Part shown: in pieces, positions 15,745 to 24,247 of the stretch | How the letters are laid out: each line of letters opens with the position of its first letter | Position numbering within the stretch: position 1 is the first letter of the stretch | Origin: Blautia sp. Marseille-P3087 | Lineage (GTDB): Bacteria > Bacillota > Clostridia > Lachnospirales > Lachnospiraceae | DNA length: 64,000 nt | Assembly (NCBI RefSeq): GCF_900120195.1 | Contig: NZ_LT635539.1 | Span: 3,154,661-3,218,660 of the forward strand | Reading direction: 5' to 3' | The notes under the pieces: model-generated | Database searches by the model: none | Seen by the model: the letters and a program-made list of their open reading frames with translations, nothing else | What the model was told of the DNA's origin: nothing | Translations under genes and position numbers: made by a program

Positions 15745-16287
15745 ATGGTAAAAAAAGTATTGATCATATCGACAAGTCTTCGAGGAGGGAGCAATTCTGA
15801 TATACTTGCAAATGAGTGTGCAAAGGGAGCAAAAGAAGCGGGGCATGATGTGGAACTTCTTTCTTTGAAAGGAAAAGATATAAAATATTGTATCGGTTGT
15901 CTATCCTGCCAGAGGACTGGGATGTGTGTACAGAAGGATGATATTGCAGATATTATGGCAAAGGTAAAGAATGCAGAAGTTATTGTCTATGCAACTCCAA
16001 TTTATTATTATGAGATGTGCGGTCAGATGAAAACACTTCTTGATAGATTGAATCCTTTATATTCGGCAGATTATTTATTCAGAGATATTTATATGATTGC
16101 AACTGCGGCAGAGAATGATGAAAGTGCATTTGAGAAAGCCTATAATGGGCTGCAAGGCTGGGTAGATTGTTTTGAAAAGGCTTCCTTAAAAGGCATGGTC
16201 GGTGGCGGTGGAATTGATGCAGCAAATACAGCTGAGGATCATGTGGATATAATGAAGAAGGCATATGAACTTGGAAAAAATTTATAA
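15745..16287 (+). CDS. NAD(P)H-dependent FMN reductase / flavodoxin-family protein
   Basis: 180 residues starting 2 bp after the hydrolase stop, with GGAG inside that gene as RBS. The FMN-binding loop is IISTSLRGGSNSDILANEC; IKYCIGCLSCQRTGMCVQKDD is the Cys-rich segment typical of the iron-sulfur flavoprotein/FMN-reductase branch; YATPIYYYEMCGQMKTLLDR is the flavin-stacking loop. Last gene of the operon before a strong terminator. Likely a flavin-dependent reductase of quinones, nitro compounds or similar. Confidence 0.85.
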   Translation: MVKKVLIISTSLRGGSNSDILANECAKGAKEAGHDVELLSLKGKDIKYCIGCLSCQRTGMCVQKDDIADIMAKVKNAEVIVYATPIYYYEMCGQMKTLLDRLNPLYSADYLFRDIYMIATAAENDESAFEKAYNGLQGWVDCFEKASLKGMVGGGGIDAANTAEDHVDIMKKAYELGKNL

Positions 16288-16345
16288 GTTGATAAAATAA
16301 TTCTAATTATTAAAACTAATAGTAACTCAATATTATCAATAGCAA

Positions 16346-16387
16346 AGCTATAAGATTTCAAAAAATGGAGTCTTATAGCTATTTTTT
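16346..16387 (+). terminator. Intrinsic terminator after the redox operon
   Basis: Perfect 10-bp stem AGCTATAAGA / TCTTATAGCT followed by ATTTTTT. Confidence 0.8.
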
Positions 16388-16405
16388 GCATTTGCCCACT
16401 GTATT

Positions 16406-16684
16406 TTACCCTCTGAGCGTTTCGTTATATGAGGGCGTAAAAAAGAAAGTCTGATGCAGTGGCAAAGAAATTAAATCCATAACACTGGTCAGATAGACAA
16501 ATCCATCTATTGTCCAGATGTAGGTAATATCCGAACACCAGACTGCATTCGGACGATCAGGATTAAATTGCTCATCAAGGATATTTTGTAATTCAGTGCT
16601 GAAATCGGAATCTTTTGTGGCAATCGTCCATGGTTTGCTCAACTGAGCACGGATTTCCATTTGGCGCATATGAGAGCGTTTCAA
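16406..16684 (-). pseudogene. IS3-family transposase OrfB fragment
   Basis: The reverse strand shows the rve-domain start of an IS150/IS3-type OrfB: RQMEIRAQLSKPW, then FNPDRPNAVWCSDITYIWT with the first catalytic Asp, and GFVYLTSVMDLIS with the second. It is cut right after MDLIS, so the last Glu of the DDE triad is missing, as are OrfA and the terminal repeats. A dead insertion-sequence remnant between the redox operon and the HEPN-like gene. Confidence 0.8.
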
Positions 16685-16800
16685 GTTTTGTGTAAACAGA
16701 AAAAACTGATATAAGATATGTCATTAGTTATCGAGGACAGAACCTGTTTTTCAGGCTTCTGTCCTTGTTTGTATTATAATGCAGTTTTAGGGCATATATT

Positions 16801-16971
16801 ATGGCTCTATATACATACTGTCTGTCAGCAAGAAAAGCGGTGGTTTTGGAAAATATAGAGATGGAGGGACTTTCGGAAGCGGAGCTTTCTATGGTAAAAT
16901 TAGAGAGTGTCAGGGAAGTGTTATTTCAGGCATTATTGCTTGATGATCCATTGTATAAGTCAAATTGCTGA
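16801..16971 (+). CDS. Short unrecognised frame
   Basis: 56 codons from ATG 16801 (MALYTYCLSARKAVVLENIE), acidic, ending LLLDDPLYKSNC. A TATAAT-like box lies near 16773 after a hairpin GACAGAA/TTCTGTC. No recognisable family and no good RBS. It may be a fragment, since the next frame begins inside its end. Confidence 0.25.
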   Translation: MALYTYCLSARKAVVLENIEMEGLSEAELSMVKLESVREVLFQALLLDDPLYKSNC

Positions 16972-17173
16972 GCAAGCTAATAAATTAAGTGCTTTTCATA
17001 ATGTGTCGGCTTTTAACTATCCCGAGATGCAAGAATTAGAGAAAATAGCTGATAGATACAATCATATATCGAATGATTTGGAAACCGTGATAGATGATGG
17101 TGCGAATAACCAATACCATGAGGATGAAAATGAAACTATATATGATAAAAAAGAAGATAAAGATACAAAGTAG
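16907..17173 (+). pseudogene. Unrecognised fragment, probably 5'-truncated
   Basis: Overlaps the end of the previous short frame. The coding-like part starts about SQIAEQANKLSAFHNVSAFNYPEM and continues EKIADRYNHISNDLETVIDD with a strongly acidic/lysine tail ending 17173. No plausible start with an RBS is visible, suggesting a gene joined at about 16960. Family unknown. Confidence 0.3.
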
Positions 17174-17232
17174 AAATACATTTTGTTTGAATTGATTGAA
17201 ATGGAATGTATTAATTGAAGGAGAGAATAGAT

Positions 17233-18267
17233 GTGGATAGTTTGAAATTAAATCTAGTACAAAAAGCAGCATTTTCATTAATCCAGCAGGATCTTCAATA
17301 TATTTATACGGTCATAAAATACATAAAACCGCACGAATCAAATTATATACCTTCTATGTTGCCGTATTTGGGTGTTGTTATAGATGGAGCAGAGGATTGG
17401 GTAAAGGCTATTAATAATTCAAGTAAATGCAAATTACAAATACCTTTATTTAAAGAATCAGAGTCCGTTTTTTATGAACAAATCAGAAATAGTATTAAGA
17501 TGTGGAATCAGGACTATGACAAAATATATAAACTTTTAAAAAATGCCTATCATAAAAGCGATGAGTATTTTGGAAGTGTCTGCAATCCAATTGCTAAAGC
17601 GGTTCATCTCTATGATATTTATGGGATGGATACTATAAATGGCGCAATTTGTGGTAACACTATTCTATGCCAATATTATTCACCCTTTTTTTCATATACT
17701 GGCAATAATGGAGAGTACATAAAATCAATGACCGAAATTGCTGGTCAATATATTAGACTGTTTAATAGCATAAGTGAATACACTGTAAATAATGATTTTA
17801 AATTAGATGTTCAAGATTATGGAGGCTTTGTGAAATCGCCGGTTGGCAATAGATTTAGTGATAAATTTGTGCTGGTATCAATTATATGTCAGATTAATTT
17901 TTTGCTGTATGGTGTTGAACAATGGATAAAAGAAGAAATACCCACAAAATTGAGATTTGGGTATATATTGTATTTTTATCTAATAAATGTGGTTGAGCAA
18001 ATAAATACAAAGTTAGGAATTACTTTAAAAATCGATACAAAATGGAAATCAGATAGATTTCGGAATGCTATGGCACATTACAAGTTGGGAATAGTATTAA
18101 AAGAGGATGAATTGATAAATAGCGATGTAATGTTTGGATTAACAAGAAAATTACTTGGAGAGGATTATCTTATCGTAAAGAAATCAATTTATAAGGAACT
18201 TAAGGGATTAGCGAAACAGATAGGTGAGTATCTTGAGTTGCCCAAAAGAATGGTATATTTACAGTAA
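17233..18267 (+). CDS. Uncharacterised protein with a C-terminal HEPN-type RNxxxH motif
   Basis: 344 residues. GTG 17233 is chosen because AAGGAGAG lies 7 bp upstream; TTG 17215 overlaps that RBS. The protein is helical throughout, with no signal or membrane anchor. Near the C-terminus is DRFRNAMAHYKLG, containing R-N-x-x-x-H, the catalytic signature of HEPN RNases common in antiviral and toxin systems. The stop is directly followed by the arm repeats of the element, 200 bp from att core C: the same position as the DUF4209/HEPN gene in E4. Very AT-rich compared with the redox operon. A defence or abortive-infection role is an inference. Confidence 0.6.
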   Translation: MDSLKLNLVQKAAFSLIQQDLQYIYTVIKYIKPHESNYIPSMLPYLGVVIDGAEDWVKAINNSSKCKLQIPLFKESESVFYEQIRNSIKMWNQDYDKIYKLLKNAYHKSDEYFGSVCNPIAKAVHLYDIYGMDTINGAICGNTILCQYYSPFFSYTGNNGEYIKSMTEIAGQYIRLFNSISEYTVNNDFKLDVQDYGGFVKSPVGNRFSDKFVLVSIICQINFLLYGVEQWIKEEIPTKLRFGYILYFYLINVVEQINTKLGITLKIDTKWKSDRFRNAMAHYKLGIVLKEDELINSDVMFGLTRKLLGEDYLIVKKSIYKELKGLAKQIGEYLELPKRMVYLQ

Positions 18268-18469
18268 TTAGTAGTAACTCCACCCGCTTTTTACTACGTT
18301 TCTACTACGATTGCTGTACACATCTTGCAGTATTTTGCTAAGTTTTGCATTTTATGTACAGAAATGACCGATACATAATGAAGAATTTACACCGCGCAAA
18401 TCGCTGCAAATGGCAGCAGGACAGCGCATTTTGAAAGGAGTTTTTATGAGTATACGCGTACTTTTCGTT
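18268..18469. other. Right end of E2: candidate integrase arm sites
   Basis: TTAGTAGTAA (18268-18277), TTACTAC and CTACTACGATT follow directly after the stop codon, then TTGCAGTATT (18325-18334), TTTTGC words and an RBS AAAGGAG before ATG 18446. The layout matches the right end of E4 (34333-34530). Confidence 0.55.
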
Positions 18470-18479
18470 TGCCACGGCA
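18470..18479 (+). repeat. att core copy C (TGCCACGGCA)
   Basis: In the frame M-S-I-R-V-L-F-V-C-H-G-N-V-stop from ATG 18446. The DNA just right of it (CCTTATTTATACCTTTGGAA and flanks, 18547-18582) is almost identical to that right of core A (3188-3224), showing that E1 and E3 have the same left end. Confidence 0.8.
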
Positions 18480-18641
18480 ATGTTTAAAGTATGGCGAGAA
18501 AGACTTGATTTTGTAGGATTTTCTAGATAGAAACAGATAATTTACACCTTATTTATACCTTTGGAAGACCGAATCGGAATAATTAAAAAAGTTGTCATAA
18601 TTCAGTTGGTCAAAAAATAATACTACACTCAAAATCAATTA

Positions 18642-18676
18642 AAAAATCAATCGTAAAAAAATACGATTGATTTTTT
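18642..18676 (+). terminator. Strong hairpin with T-run upstream of the AlbA_2 gene
   Basis: AAAATCAATCGTA / TACGATTGATTTT with a T-rich tail and an A-rich upstream arm; works in either direction. The promoter of the next gene follows (TATAAT near 18693). Confidence 0.65.
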
Positions 18677-18728
18677 GTGCATTTTTGCATATAATATAAT
18701 CATTATGGTTGGAAAGGGAACGATTACT

Positions 18729-19982
18729 ATGCGTGAAACAAGAATATTAGAATTCAAGGAAACGATTACGAATACTTTTTTGAAAACAGTTAGTGCCTTT
18801 TCGAATTACAATGGTGGAACAATTCTTTTTGGGGTTGATGATAATGGAAATGTGAAAGGATTGCTAGATGTAAAACAGGCCTGTCTGGATATCGAAAATA
18901 AAATCAATGACAGTATATCACCTCAACCAAACTATACACTTGAAATACAGAATAATGACCAGACGATAAAACTTACTGTAAAAAGTGGTCTTCAAAAACC
19001 GTATTTATATAAATCAAAAGCATACAAACGAAATGATACAGCAACGATAGAGGTAGATACATTGGAATTTTCAAGGCTTGTATTAGATGGAAAAAATATT
19101 AGCTTCGAAGAATTACCTTGTAAAGATCAGGAGCTATCTTTTAAAATTTTACAGTGTAAACTGAAAGAAAATATTTACATTGAAACTTTCAATCAAGATA
19201 CTTTAAAGACATTGAACCTGTATGACAATATAAATGGTTATAATAATGCAGCGGGACTTTTGGCAGATAAAAATCATTTTTCAGGAATTGATATTGTTAA
19301 GTTCGGTGAGAATATCAGTATTATTCAAAAAAGAGTAACGTTTGAACATATATCGGTTTTAGAAATATATGAAAAAGCACTTGCTGTATTTAGAGATTAT
19401 TACCAATATGAAGTAATACAGGGGGCTGACAGAAAGATGGTAGAGAAAATACCGGAAGCAGCTTTCAGAGAAGCAATTGCAAATGCTTTGATTCATAGGG
19501 TATGGGATATTAATTCACACATCAGAGTTTCTATGTTTGATGATAGAATAGAAGTAGTGTCTCCTGGTGGATTGCCGGCTGGAATAACGGCAGAAGAATA
19601 TTTATCAGGTAAACTATCTATTTTAAGAAATAGAAATCTTGCAAATGTATTTTACAGACTGGGATTAGTAGAGATATTTGGAACAGGAATTACACGAATC
19701 AAACAACTGTATGCAGAGAGTTTGATAAAACCAGAATTTGAAGTGTCAGAAAATGCTATAAAAATTGTACTACCGATATTTGAAACGAATGTCAATTTAA
19801 CCGAAGACGAAAAAGTGATTTACAAATTTTTAAGTAAGACGATGCTGAAACCAATAAGTGAAATTGCACCATATGTCCCATTTGGCAAATCAAAAACAAC
19901 ACAATTACTGAAAGCTATGGAGAAAAAGGGTGTGATTGCAGTTGAAGGAAAAGGCAGAGGAACAAAATATATCATTAAGTGA
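18729..19982 (+). CDS. AlbA_2 (Schlafen-like) ATP-binding regulator-type protein
   Basis: 417 residues. ATG 18729 is chosen for the GGAAAGGGAA RBS and because the conserved start is RETRILEFKETI. The N-terminal AlbA_2/Schlafen domain reads FLKTVSAFSNYNGGTILFGVDDNGNVKG. A GHKL-like ATPase C-terminal domain follows: AAFREAIANALIHRVW, IEVVSPGGLPAG, GLVEIFGTGITRI. The last 60 residues look like a winged helix (KPISEIAPYVPFGKSKTTQLLKAMEKKGVI). Such proteins are widespread and sometimes encoded in defence islands. It is the only gene of E3 and sits next to the att core. Confidence 0.85.
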   Translation: MRETRILEFKETITNTFLKTVSAFSNYNGGTILFGVDDNGNVKGLLDVKQACLDIENKINDSISPQPNYTLEIQNNDQTIKLTVKSGLQKPYLYKSKAYKRNDTATIEVDTLEFSRLVLDGKNISFEELPCKDQELSFKILQCKLKENIYIETFNQDTLKTLNLYDNINGYNNAAGLLADKNHFSGIDIVKFGENISIIQKRVTFEHISVLEIYEKALAVFRDYYQYEVIQGADRKMVEKIPEAAFREAIANALIHRVWDINSHIRVSMFDDRIEVVSPGGLPAGITAEEYLSGKLSILRNRNLANVFYRLGLVEIFGTGITRIKQLYAESLIKPEFEVSENAIKIVLPIFETNVNLTEDEKVIYKFLSKTMLKPISEIAPYVPFGKSKTTQLLKAMEKKGVIAVEGKGRGTKYIIK

Positions 19983-20061
19983 TTGAGAACATAGAGGGTT
20001 CAAATTACACAATCTTTCAATAACACAAGGAGAAAATCATATGATAAAAATCTTATTTATA

Positions 20062-20071
20062 TGCCACGGCA
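20062..20071 (+). repeat. att core copy D (TGCCACGGCA)
   Basis: In the frame M-I-K-I-L-F-I-C-H-G-T-P-V-L-L-stop from ATG 20041, with RBS AAGGAGA. Left boundary of the intact element E4. Confidence 0.8.
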
Positions 20072-20305
20072 CTCCAGTTTTACTATAATGCAGGGCTTTG
20101 CAAAGTGGGGCAGAGTACGGCAAAATATGGCAAAAAGTATTGGAATTACTACGGTTTAGACTACTAAGGCTCATGGGCAGAATCGGGATAAAGGCAAAGG
20201 TTTTGGGAGAAATCCTTAGTAGTAATGAATTACTTAGAGAGATGAAATATGAATGATAAAGCCACAATCGTTGGTGGGGAGATTACCGGGATTGTGGCTA
20301 TTTTT
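20072..20305. other. Left end of E4: arm-type repeats and terminator
   Basis: No gene. GGCAAAA repeats (20119-20135), TTACTACGGTTTAGACTACTAAGG (around 20146-20169, inverted relative to the next) and AAATCCTTAGTAGTAA (20210-20225) look like integrase arm sites. A hairpin AGCCACAATC / GATTGTGGCT followed by ATTTTTTT (about 20259-20308) would stop rightward transcription before it runs antisense into hsdS. Confidence 0.55.
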
Positions 20306-21664
20306 TTATAAAAATATTTCCTTTTCAAAATTTTTAAGTGCATTAGTTTTGCACTCATCAGCTTTATCATAATAAACCTTTGCACCATCTTTTGCGTCAT
20401 TGAATCTCTTTACTATATCTTGTTGAATTGGAATGGAAGGCACAGGAATTCGAATGGCACCGATTTCATCACTGTTTAAGTTGTATTGTCCGCCACCTTG
20501 TCTTCTCATAACAGCTATTTGCTCTCGAACAAGAGGTGTCATAAATAAAATATTTACATATTCCGGCAATACAATACTTGTGTCAAAGCGATATCTTATA
20601 AGATAAGATGCATATGTATAAACATCATCACTATCGAATACCGCAGATTTACCTACTAAATCTTTGCTTCCATTAGTACGAGTTATTAAAAAGTCGCCTT
20701 TCCTTAAAATCCATTTATTAGGCTCCTTTGCTGTAGATGCACAACTCGCAGGTAAATACTTCAATTCAGAAAAATCCAATTCCCCATTTATAACGTTTGA
20801 CATTCTTAATACCGGAATCATTCCTTTTTTCTGCTCTAATGAAGCTTTTACAGAAAGTCCAAATAGTGATTCTACTTGCAAATCTTTTATTCTGTATTCG
20901 GTGTATTTGAAACTGTTATACACACTTTCCAATCGACCTTCTTTTTGAATATATCCAACTTCCCAACGTCTGGTTGAAGTAAAGGGTATTATTTGCAAAA
21001 TGGAAGATGATACATTTTCTTTTTTAACCTCTTTCTTAAAATCTGAAACACCTGACTGAATATTTAACAGCAAGCCATCACTGTAATTGTTGCCTTTCTT
21101 TATATTATCTTCAGCCTCACCAAGCTTTGTGTGATAAATATCAAGTATTTTCTGCTGAACTGGTAAAGAAGGCACCGGAATATTAAAGTTTTTAATAAAT
21201 TCATATCTAGCTCTAGTTTTCATTCCTTTAGGTTTTACCATTGCTACATACTCCATAAAAGCAGGACATCTTAAAGTTAAAAACAAGTATTCAGGTATAA
21301 CCTTTGTTGTGTCAATAATATAAGAGGTATAGTCTGTTGAAGCGTAAATATCTCCCCATTCGTTTACTGCAAATGCTCCTTTTTCAAAATTTATATTTGA
21401 CACTAGTAAATCATTCAAATATGATTTATTCATATCATTCTTAATTACTCTGTCTTTGAAAAATACAGCACCATCCACAAATCTAATTTTGGACACAATT
21501 GACCTCTTTTTAGGTATATCGGCAGGTTTAATTTTTTCTTTTCGAGGCACAATGATTTTCTCCAATTTCATCATGGAATAAGTGCTTGATAAGTCTTTTG
21601 AAAACAAAATCATATCAATATTCCAATCCTTGAATTGAGAAAACTTTTTTGGAGTTAAAATCAT
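20306..21664 (-). CDS. hsdS: Restriction-modification specificity subunit (HsdS-like)
   Basis: 452 residues. It has two target-recognition halves, each ending in a conserved helix: FNIPVPSLPVQQKILDIY (about 170) and IRIPVPSIPIQQDIVKRF (about 415). This is the pseudo-symmetric layout of S subunits that read a bipartite DNA target. Its ATG overlaps the stop of the upstream RM gene by 4 bp, so the pair is co-translated. It supplies DNA recognition to the fused methylase-nuclease. Both halves appear intact; no extra half-S gene or inversion repeat lies nearby, so phase variation is not indicated. Confidence 0.9.
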   Translation of the reverse strand: MILTPKKFSQFKDWNIDMILFSKDLSSTYSMMKLEKIIVPRKEKIKPADIPKKRSIVSKIRFVDGAVFFKDRVIKNDMNKSYLNDLLVSNINFEKGAFAVNEWGDIYASTDYTSYIIDTTKVIPEYLFLTLRCPAFMEYVAMVKPKGMKTRARYEFIKNFNIPVPSLPVQQKILDIYHTKLGEAEDNIKKGNNYSDGLLLNIQSGVSDFKKEVKKENVSSSILQIIPFTSTRRWEVGYIQKEGRLESVYNSFKYTEYRIKDLQVESLFGLSVKASLEQKKGMIPVLRMSNVINGELDFSELKYLPASCASTAKEPNKWILRKGDFLITRTNGSKDLVGKSAVFDSDDVYTYASYLIRYRFDTSIVLPEYVNILFMTPLVREQIAVMRRQGGGQYNLNSDEIGAIRIPVPSIPIQQDIVKRFNDAKDGAKVYYDKADECKTNALKNFEKEIFL

Positions 21665-24048
21665 AGATTTCTAACCTCCTTACCATCTAGTGAGCAACAA
21701 TATTTACAGTCGTTATTCTGATAATATTCGTACGCTAAATGCTTATCAGACCACAAATTATTCTGTGTTCTATATGTTAAATATTCATCTACTAACTGAG
21801 GGAGCTGATTACCTTCAGATGCTGCACCAGTAGTTGTGATTCCGGCATCATCAACCTTTGCAATAGGAATATCATAATCAAACTTTTTTTTGATTACAGG
21901 CTTTACTTCTTCCGAAATCTTCTTCTTAAGATCTTTTAATTCTTTTTCAGCTTTTTTCTTATTTGCTTTATTATCTACCTGCTCCTGTTTAATTGTAGCA
22001 ATTTCAACTTCTATAGAAGATGTGTTCTTCTTGTCTTTCTTTGCCTGTTTTAATCTTGCATGAGCATCTTTTAAATCATCTTTCAATGAATCTGTGAGGC
22101 TGTCAGCAATAGCTATTGCATTTTCAAAAGAATCTAATTCAGCCTGATGTAATGCAGTGACCTCAGCAAGCGCCTCTGTTTTACATCTTGCATATTCAGC
22201 TTCTTCGTCAACAGTAAATCTACGCATGAATACAAGGCTTGGTTTTACCGTTGCGCCTGCAGCGATAAACACATCCTGAGGGATAGAACAAATAAGAATG
22301 ATTTTAGCTCTGCCCTCAAAGTATTCACGAACTGATTGAAGATTCTTATTGTTAAGTACTCCCTCTGGAAGAACCATACCCATACGACCTCCCTTTTTAA
22401 GAAGTCTAAGGCATCGTTCCATAAATAAAACCTCTGTCAGAGTAGAAGTGCTACCAAGATCGTAAAGTGAAAGTAATGTTTTACCAATGTGGTCATCAAC
22501 TTGCTTTAATGCCTCGTCATAAGCTGTACCATACTTTTCTTTATATTTCTTCTTCATTTCCTCATCGGTAAATTTGTCTGCTTCAGAAATAATCTGATTT
22601 TTATCGACATTTTGACCGAATGGTGGATTAGTCAGAATCACATCAAATCTTTCCTCGAATATGCCATTTACATTGAGCAGTCCATCGTGATGATGAACGC
22701 CGCCATGTCCATCGCCATGCATGATCATATTCATCTTTGATGTTCTGGCCATTCTTGGGTTAGCATCTGTACCATAAATACAATTATGAGAAAGTTGATA
22801 CATACGGCTATTTTCAATGCTTGTATCAAGTTCAGTATTTAAGGCAGATTGCATATCATCTATTTTTTCACTGATTTCAGCCTGCTCCTGTTCAGATTTA
22901 GAGTTGAAATCTGCCCCTTCTAAATCCTCTCTGAGTTTATCTTTTTGCACTTTGATATCGCGCTCAATTTTTTCTCTTACATACTCAAAAGCCTTGATAA
23001 GGAATCCACCAGAACCACAAGTAGGGTCGCATATAACCTCGCCTTCTTGAGGGTCTAAGATTTCTGTCATAAAGTCAACGATAGTACGAGGGGTAAAGAA
23101 TTGACCAAGTTCACCTCGGAAAGTTGTTCCGAGGAACTGCTCGAAGGCGATACCCTTAACATCGTCCTGTGTATCAGAAAGATTGAAATTCTGTAGTTTT
23201 TCTAAAATCTGAATAAAACTGTTTTCTCTGATTTTAATTTCGTCACTTTCCTCAAAGAGATGATCGTCCTTAAATTCAACCTTTGTAGTATTGAAAAGGT
23301 TCTGCATATAAGGCTGGTCAATACCTGCCGATTTTAAGCCTGGACGGATATTCTTTTCATAGTTCTCAGCCTGTGCAATATATTCTTCCTTAGTGAATAC
23401 TTTAGTGCCTTTCTGTTGACGCTCATATCTAATCTTCATAAATAGGAGCTTACTGATTTCATCGAATGCAGCTTCAGGAGAAAGTTTATCGTTATTTCTG
23501 ATGATGTTATGACAGGACTGAAGTGTTTTTGTGAATTCCTCACGAGTAAAAGTTTTGGTTTGATTTTTTAACTGTTCAATTTTCTTAGCATTATCGACAT
23601 CTTTAGCGGTTGGAATTGCAACGACTTCTTCAAGCTTCTGAGGAAGATATGCTGGGTCAACATTAAAGAATTTTGTTTCCTTTTCATTTGTGGTTACGAA
23701 GAACTCTGCATGTGCCCATGAAGCATAGTTAAATCCCTGATAGAAGTCCTCTACATGGATTTTTACATTTTCTGCTTTACATTCAACTACAATAAAGGCG
23801 GCTTTTTTAGCATCCTTATCTGACTTATTTTTCCATATAACAATATCTGCACGAGCTTTACCCTGTCCACGTTGTGAGTTTGTTACCTTGATTTCTTGTG
23901 CCATCTGGTCAAGAGAGTATCCGTAATCGTTTACAAGAGTACAAATATATCTCTGGCGCACTTTTTCCTCTGGCTTGGCTATCAACCAAGCATTTTTGAG
24001 CGGACAAAATATTGTTCCGTTCTTTTCCTGTACTTCCAACTTCGCCAT
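21661..24048 (-). CDS. Fused restriction endonuclease-N6-adenine methyltransferase (BcgI/type IIB-like)
   Basis: 795 residues from ATG 24048, chosen for AAAGGAGA; an upstream in-frame ATG (24180) lacks an RBS. Residues 1-150 form an HSDR_N-type nuclease domain with the PD-(D/E)xK-like residues Asp68 (ARADIVIWKNK) and Glu89-x-Lys91 (IVVECKAEN). Then come the HsdM-like N-terminal helices and the methylase core: motif I DPTCGSGGFLIKAF (about 341) and motif IV LTNPPFGQN (about 474). A Lys/Glu-rich coiled coil lies near 670-730. There is no helicase HsdR gene. One chain with nuclease plus methylase and a separate S subunit is the BcgI plan, so it may cut DNA without ATP-driven translocation. Confidence 0.85.
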   Translation of the reverse strand: MAKLEVQEKNGTIFCPLKNAWLIAKPEEKVRQRYICTLVNDYGYSLDQMAQEIKVTNSQRGQGKARADIVIWKNKSDKDAKKAAFIVVECKAENVKIHVEDFYQGFNYASWAHAEFFVTTNEKETKFFNVDPAYLPQKLEEVVAIPTAKDVDNAKKIEQLKNQTKTFTREEFTKTLQSCHNIIRNNDKLSPEAAFDEISKLLFMKIRYERQQKGTKVFTKEEYIAQAENYEKNIRPGLKSAGIDQPYMQNLFNTTKVEFKDDHLFEESDEIKIRENSFIQILEKLQNFNLSDTQDDVKGIAFEQFLGTTFRGELGQFFTPRTIVDFMTEILDPQEGEVICDPTCGSGGFLIKAFEYVREKIERDIKVQKDKLREDLEGADFNSKSEQEQAEISEKIDDMQSALNTELDTSIENSRMYQLSHNCIYGTDANPRMARTSKMNMIMHGDGHGGVHHHDGLLNVNGIFEERFDVILTNPPFGQNVDKNQIISEADKFTDEEMKKKYKEKYGTAYDEALKQVDDHIGKTLLSLYDLGSTSTLTEVLFMERCLRLLKKGGRMGMVLPEGVLNNKNLQSVREYFEGRAKIILICSIPQDVFIAAGATVKPSLVFMRRFTVDEEAEYARCKTEALAEVTALHQAELDSFENAIAIADSLTDSLKDDLKDAHARLKQAKKDKKNTSSIEVEIATIKQEQVDNKANKKKAEKELKDLKKKISEEVKPVIKKKFDYDIPIAKVDDAGITTTGAASEGNQLPQLVDEYLTYRTQNNLWSDKHLAYEYYQNNDCKYCCSLDGKEVRNL

Positions 24049-24202
24049 AATAGTTCTCCTTTGCTGCATTCTATCCTCCCGTGGGGGATTAATAATCTCT
24101 ACCTCTTTTTGGACTATAGACCGATGCCCCCTCAAACGCATATTTCTGTGAAATTGCATAGGGGGTATTCCGTCAGCCAAGATAAAAGGCTATTTTCTTA
24201 TA

Positions 24203-24239
24203 ATTCTCTATAACCACGTACAAATTACTTATAGAGAAT
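24203..24239. promoter_or_regulatory. Inverted repeat between the RM and DUF6076-like genes
   Basis: ATTCTCTATAA (24203-24213) and TTATAGAGAAT (24229-24239), a perfect 11-bp repeat with a 15-bp loop. On the reverse strand a possible RM promoter (TTGTAC, 15-bp spacer, TATAAG) overlaps it. No T-run follows, so an operator for RM control is as likely as a terminator. Confidence 0.45.
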
Positions 24240-24247
24240 AGCGTACA

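Larger units (their letters stand above)
10449..18469. mobile_element. Element E2: integrase-less element with toxin-antitoxin-like and redox cargo
   Basis: Bounded by cores B and C. No integrase or phage gene remains; contents are XRE/ImmA/PIN-like genes, a LysR-led redox operon, an IS3 remnant and a HEPN-motif gene next to core C. The right end is homologous to that of E4 (TTAGTAGTAAC..., then CCCG(C)TTTTACTAC), so E2 belongs to the same family. Confidence 0.7.
18470..20061. mobile_element. Element E3: minimal 1.6-kb element with one gene
   Basis: Bounded by cores C and D. It holds a conserved left end, a terminator, a promoter and one AlbA_2-type gene; no integrase. Either a deletion derivative of a larger element or a cassette mobilised by an integrase supplied in trans. 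Confidence 0.65.

Noticed and set aside
3111-20071. att cores as target-site duplications of transposons
   Set aside because: The copies extend into shared gene-start context and lie beside tyrosine integrases; no transposase or terminal inverted repeats match these boundaries.
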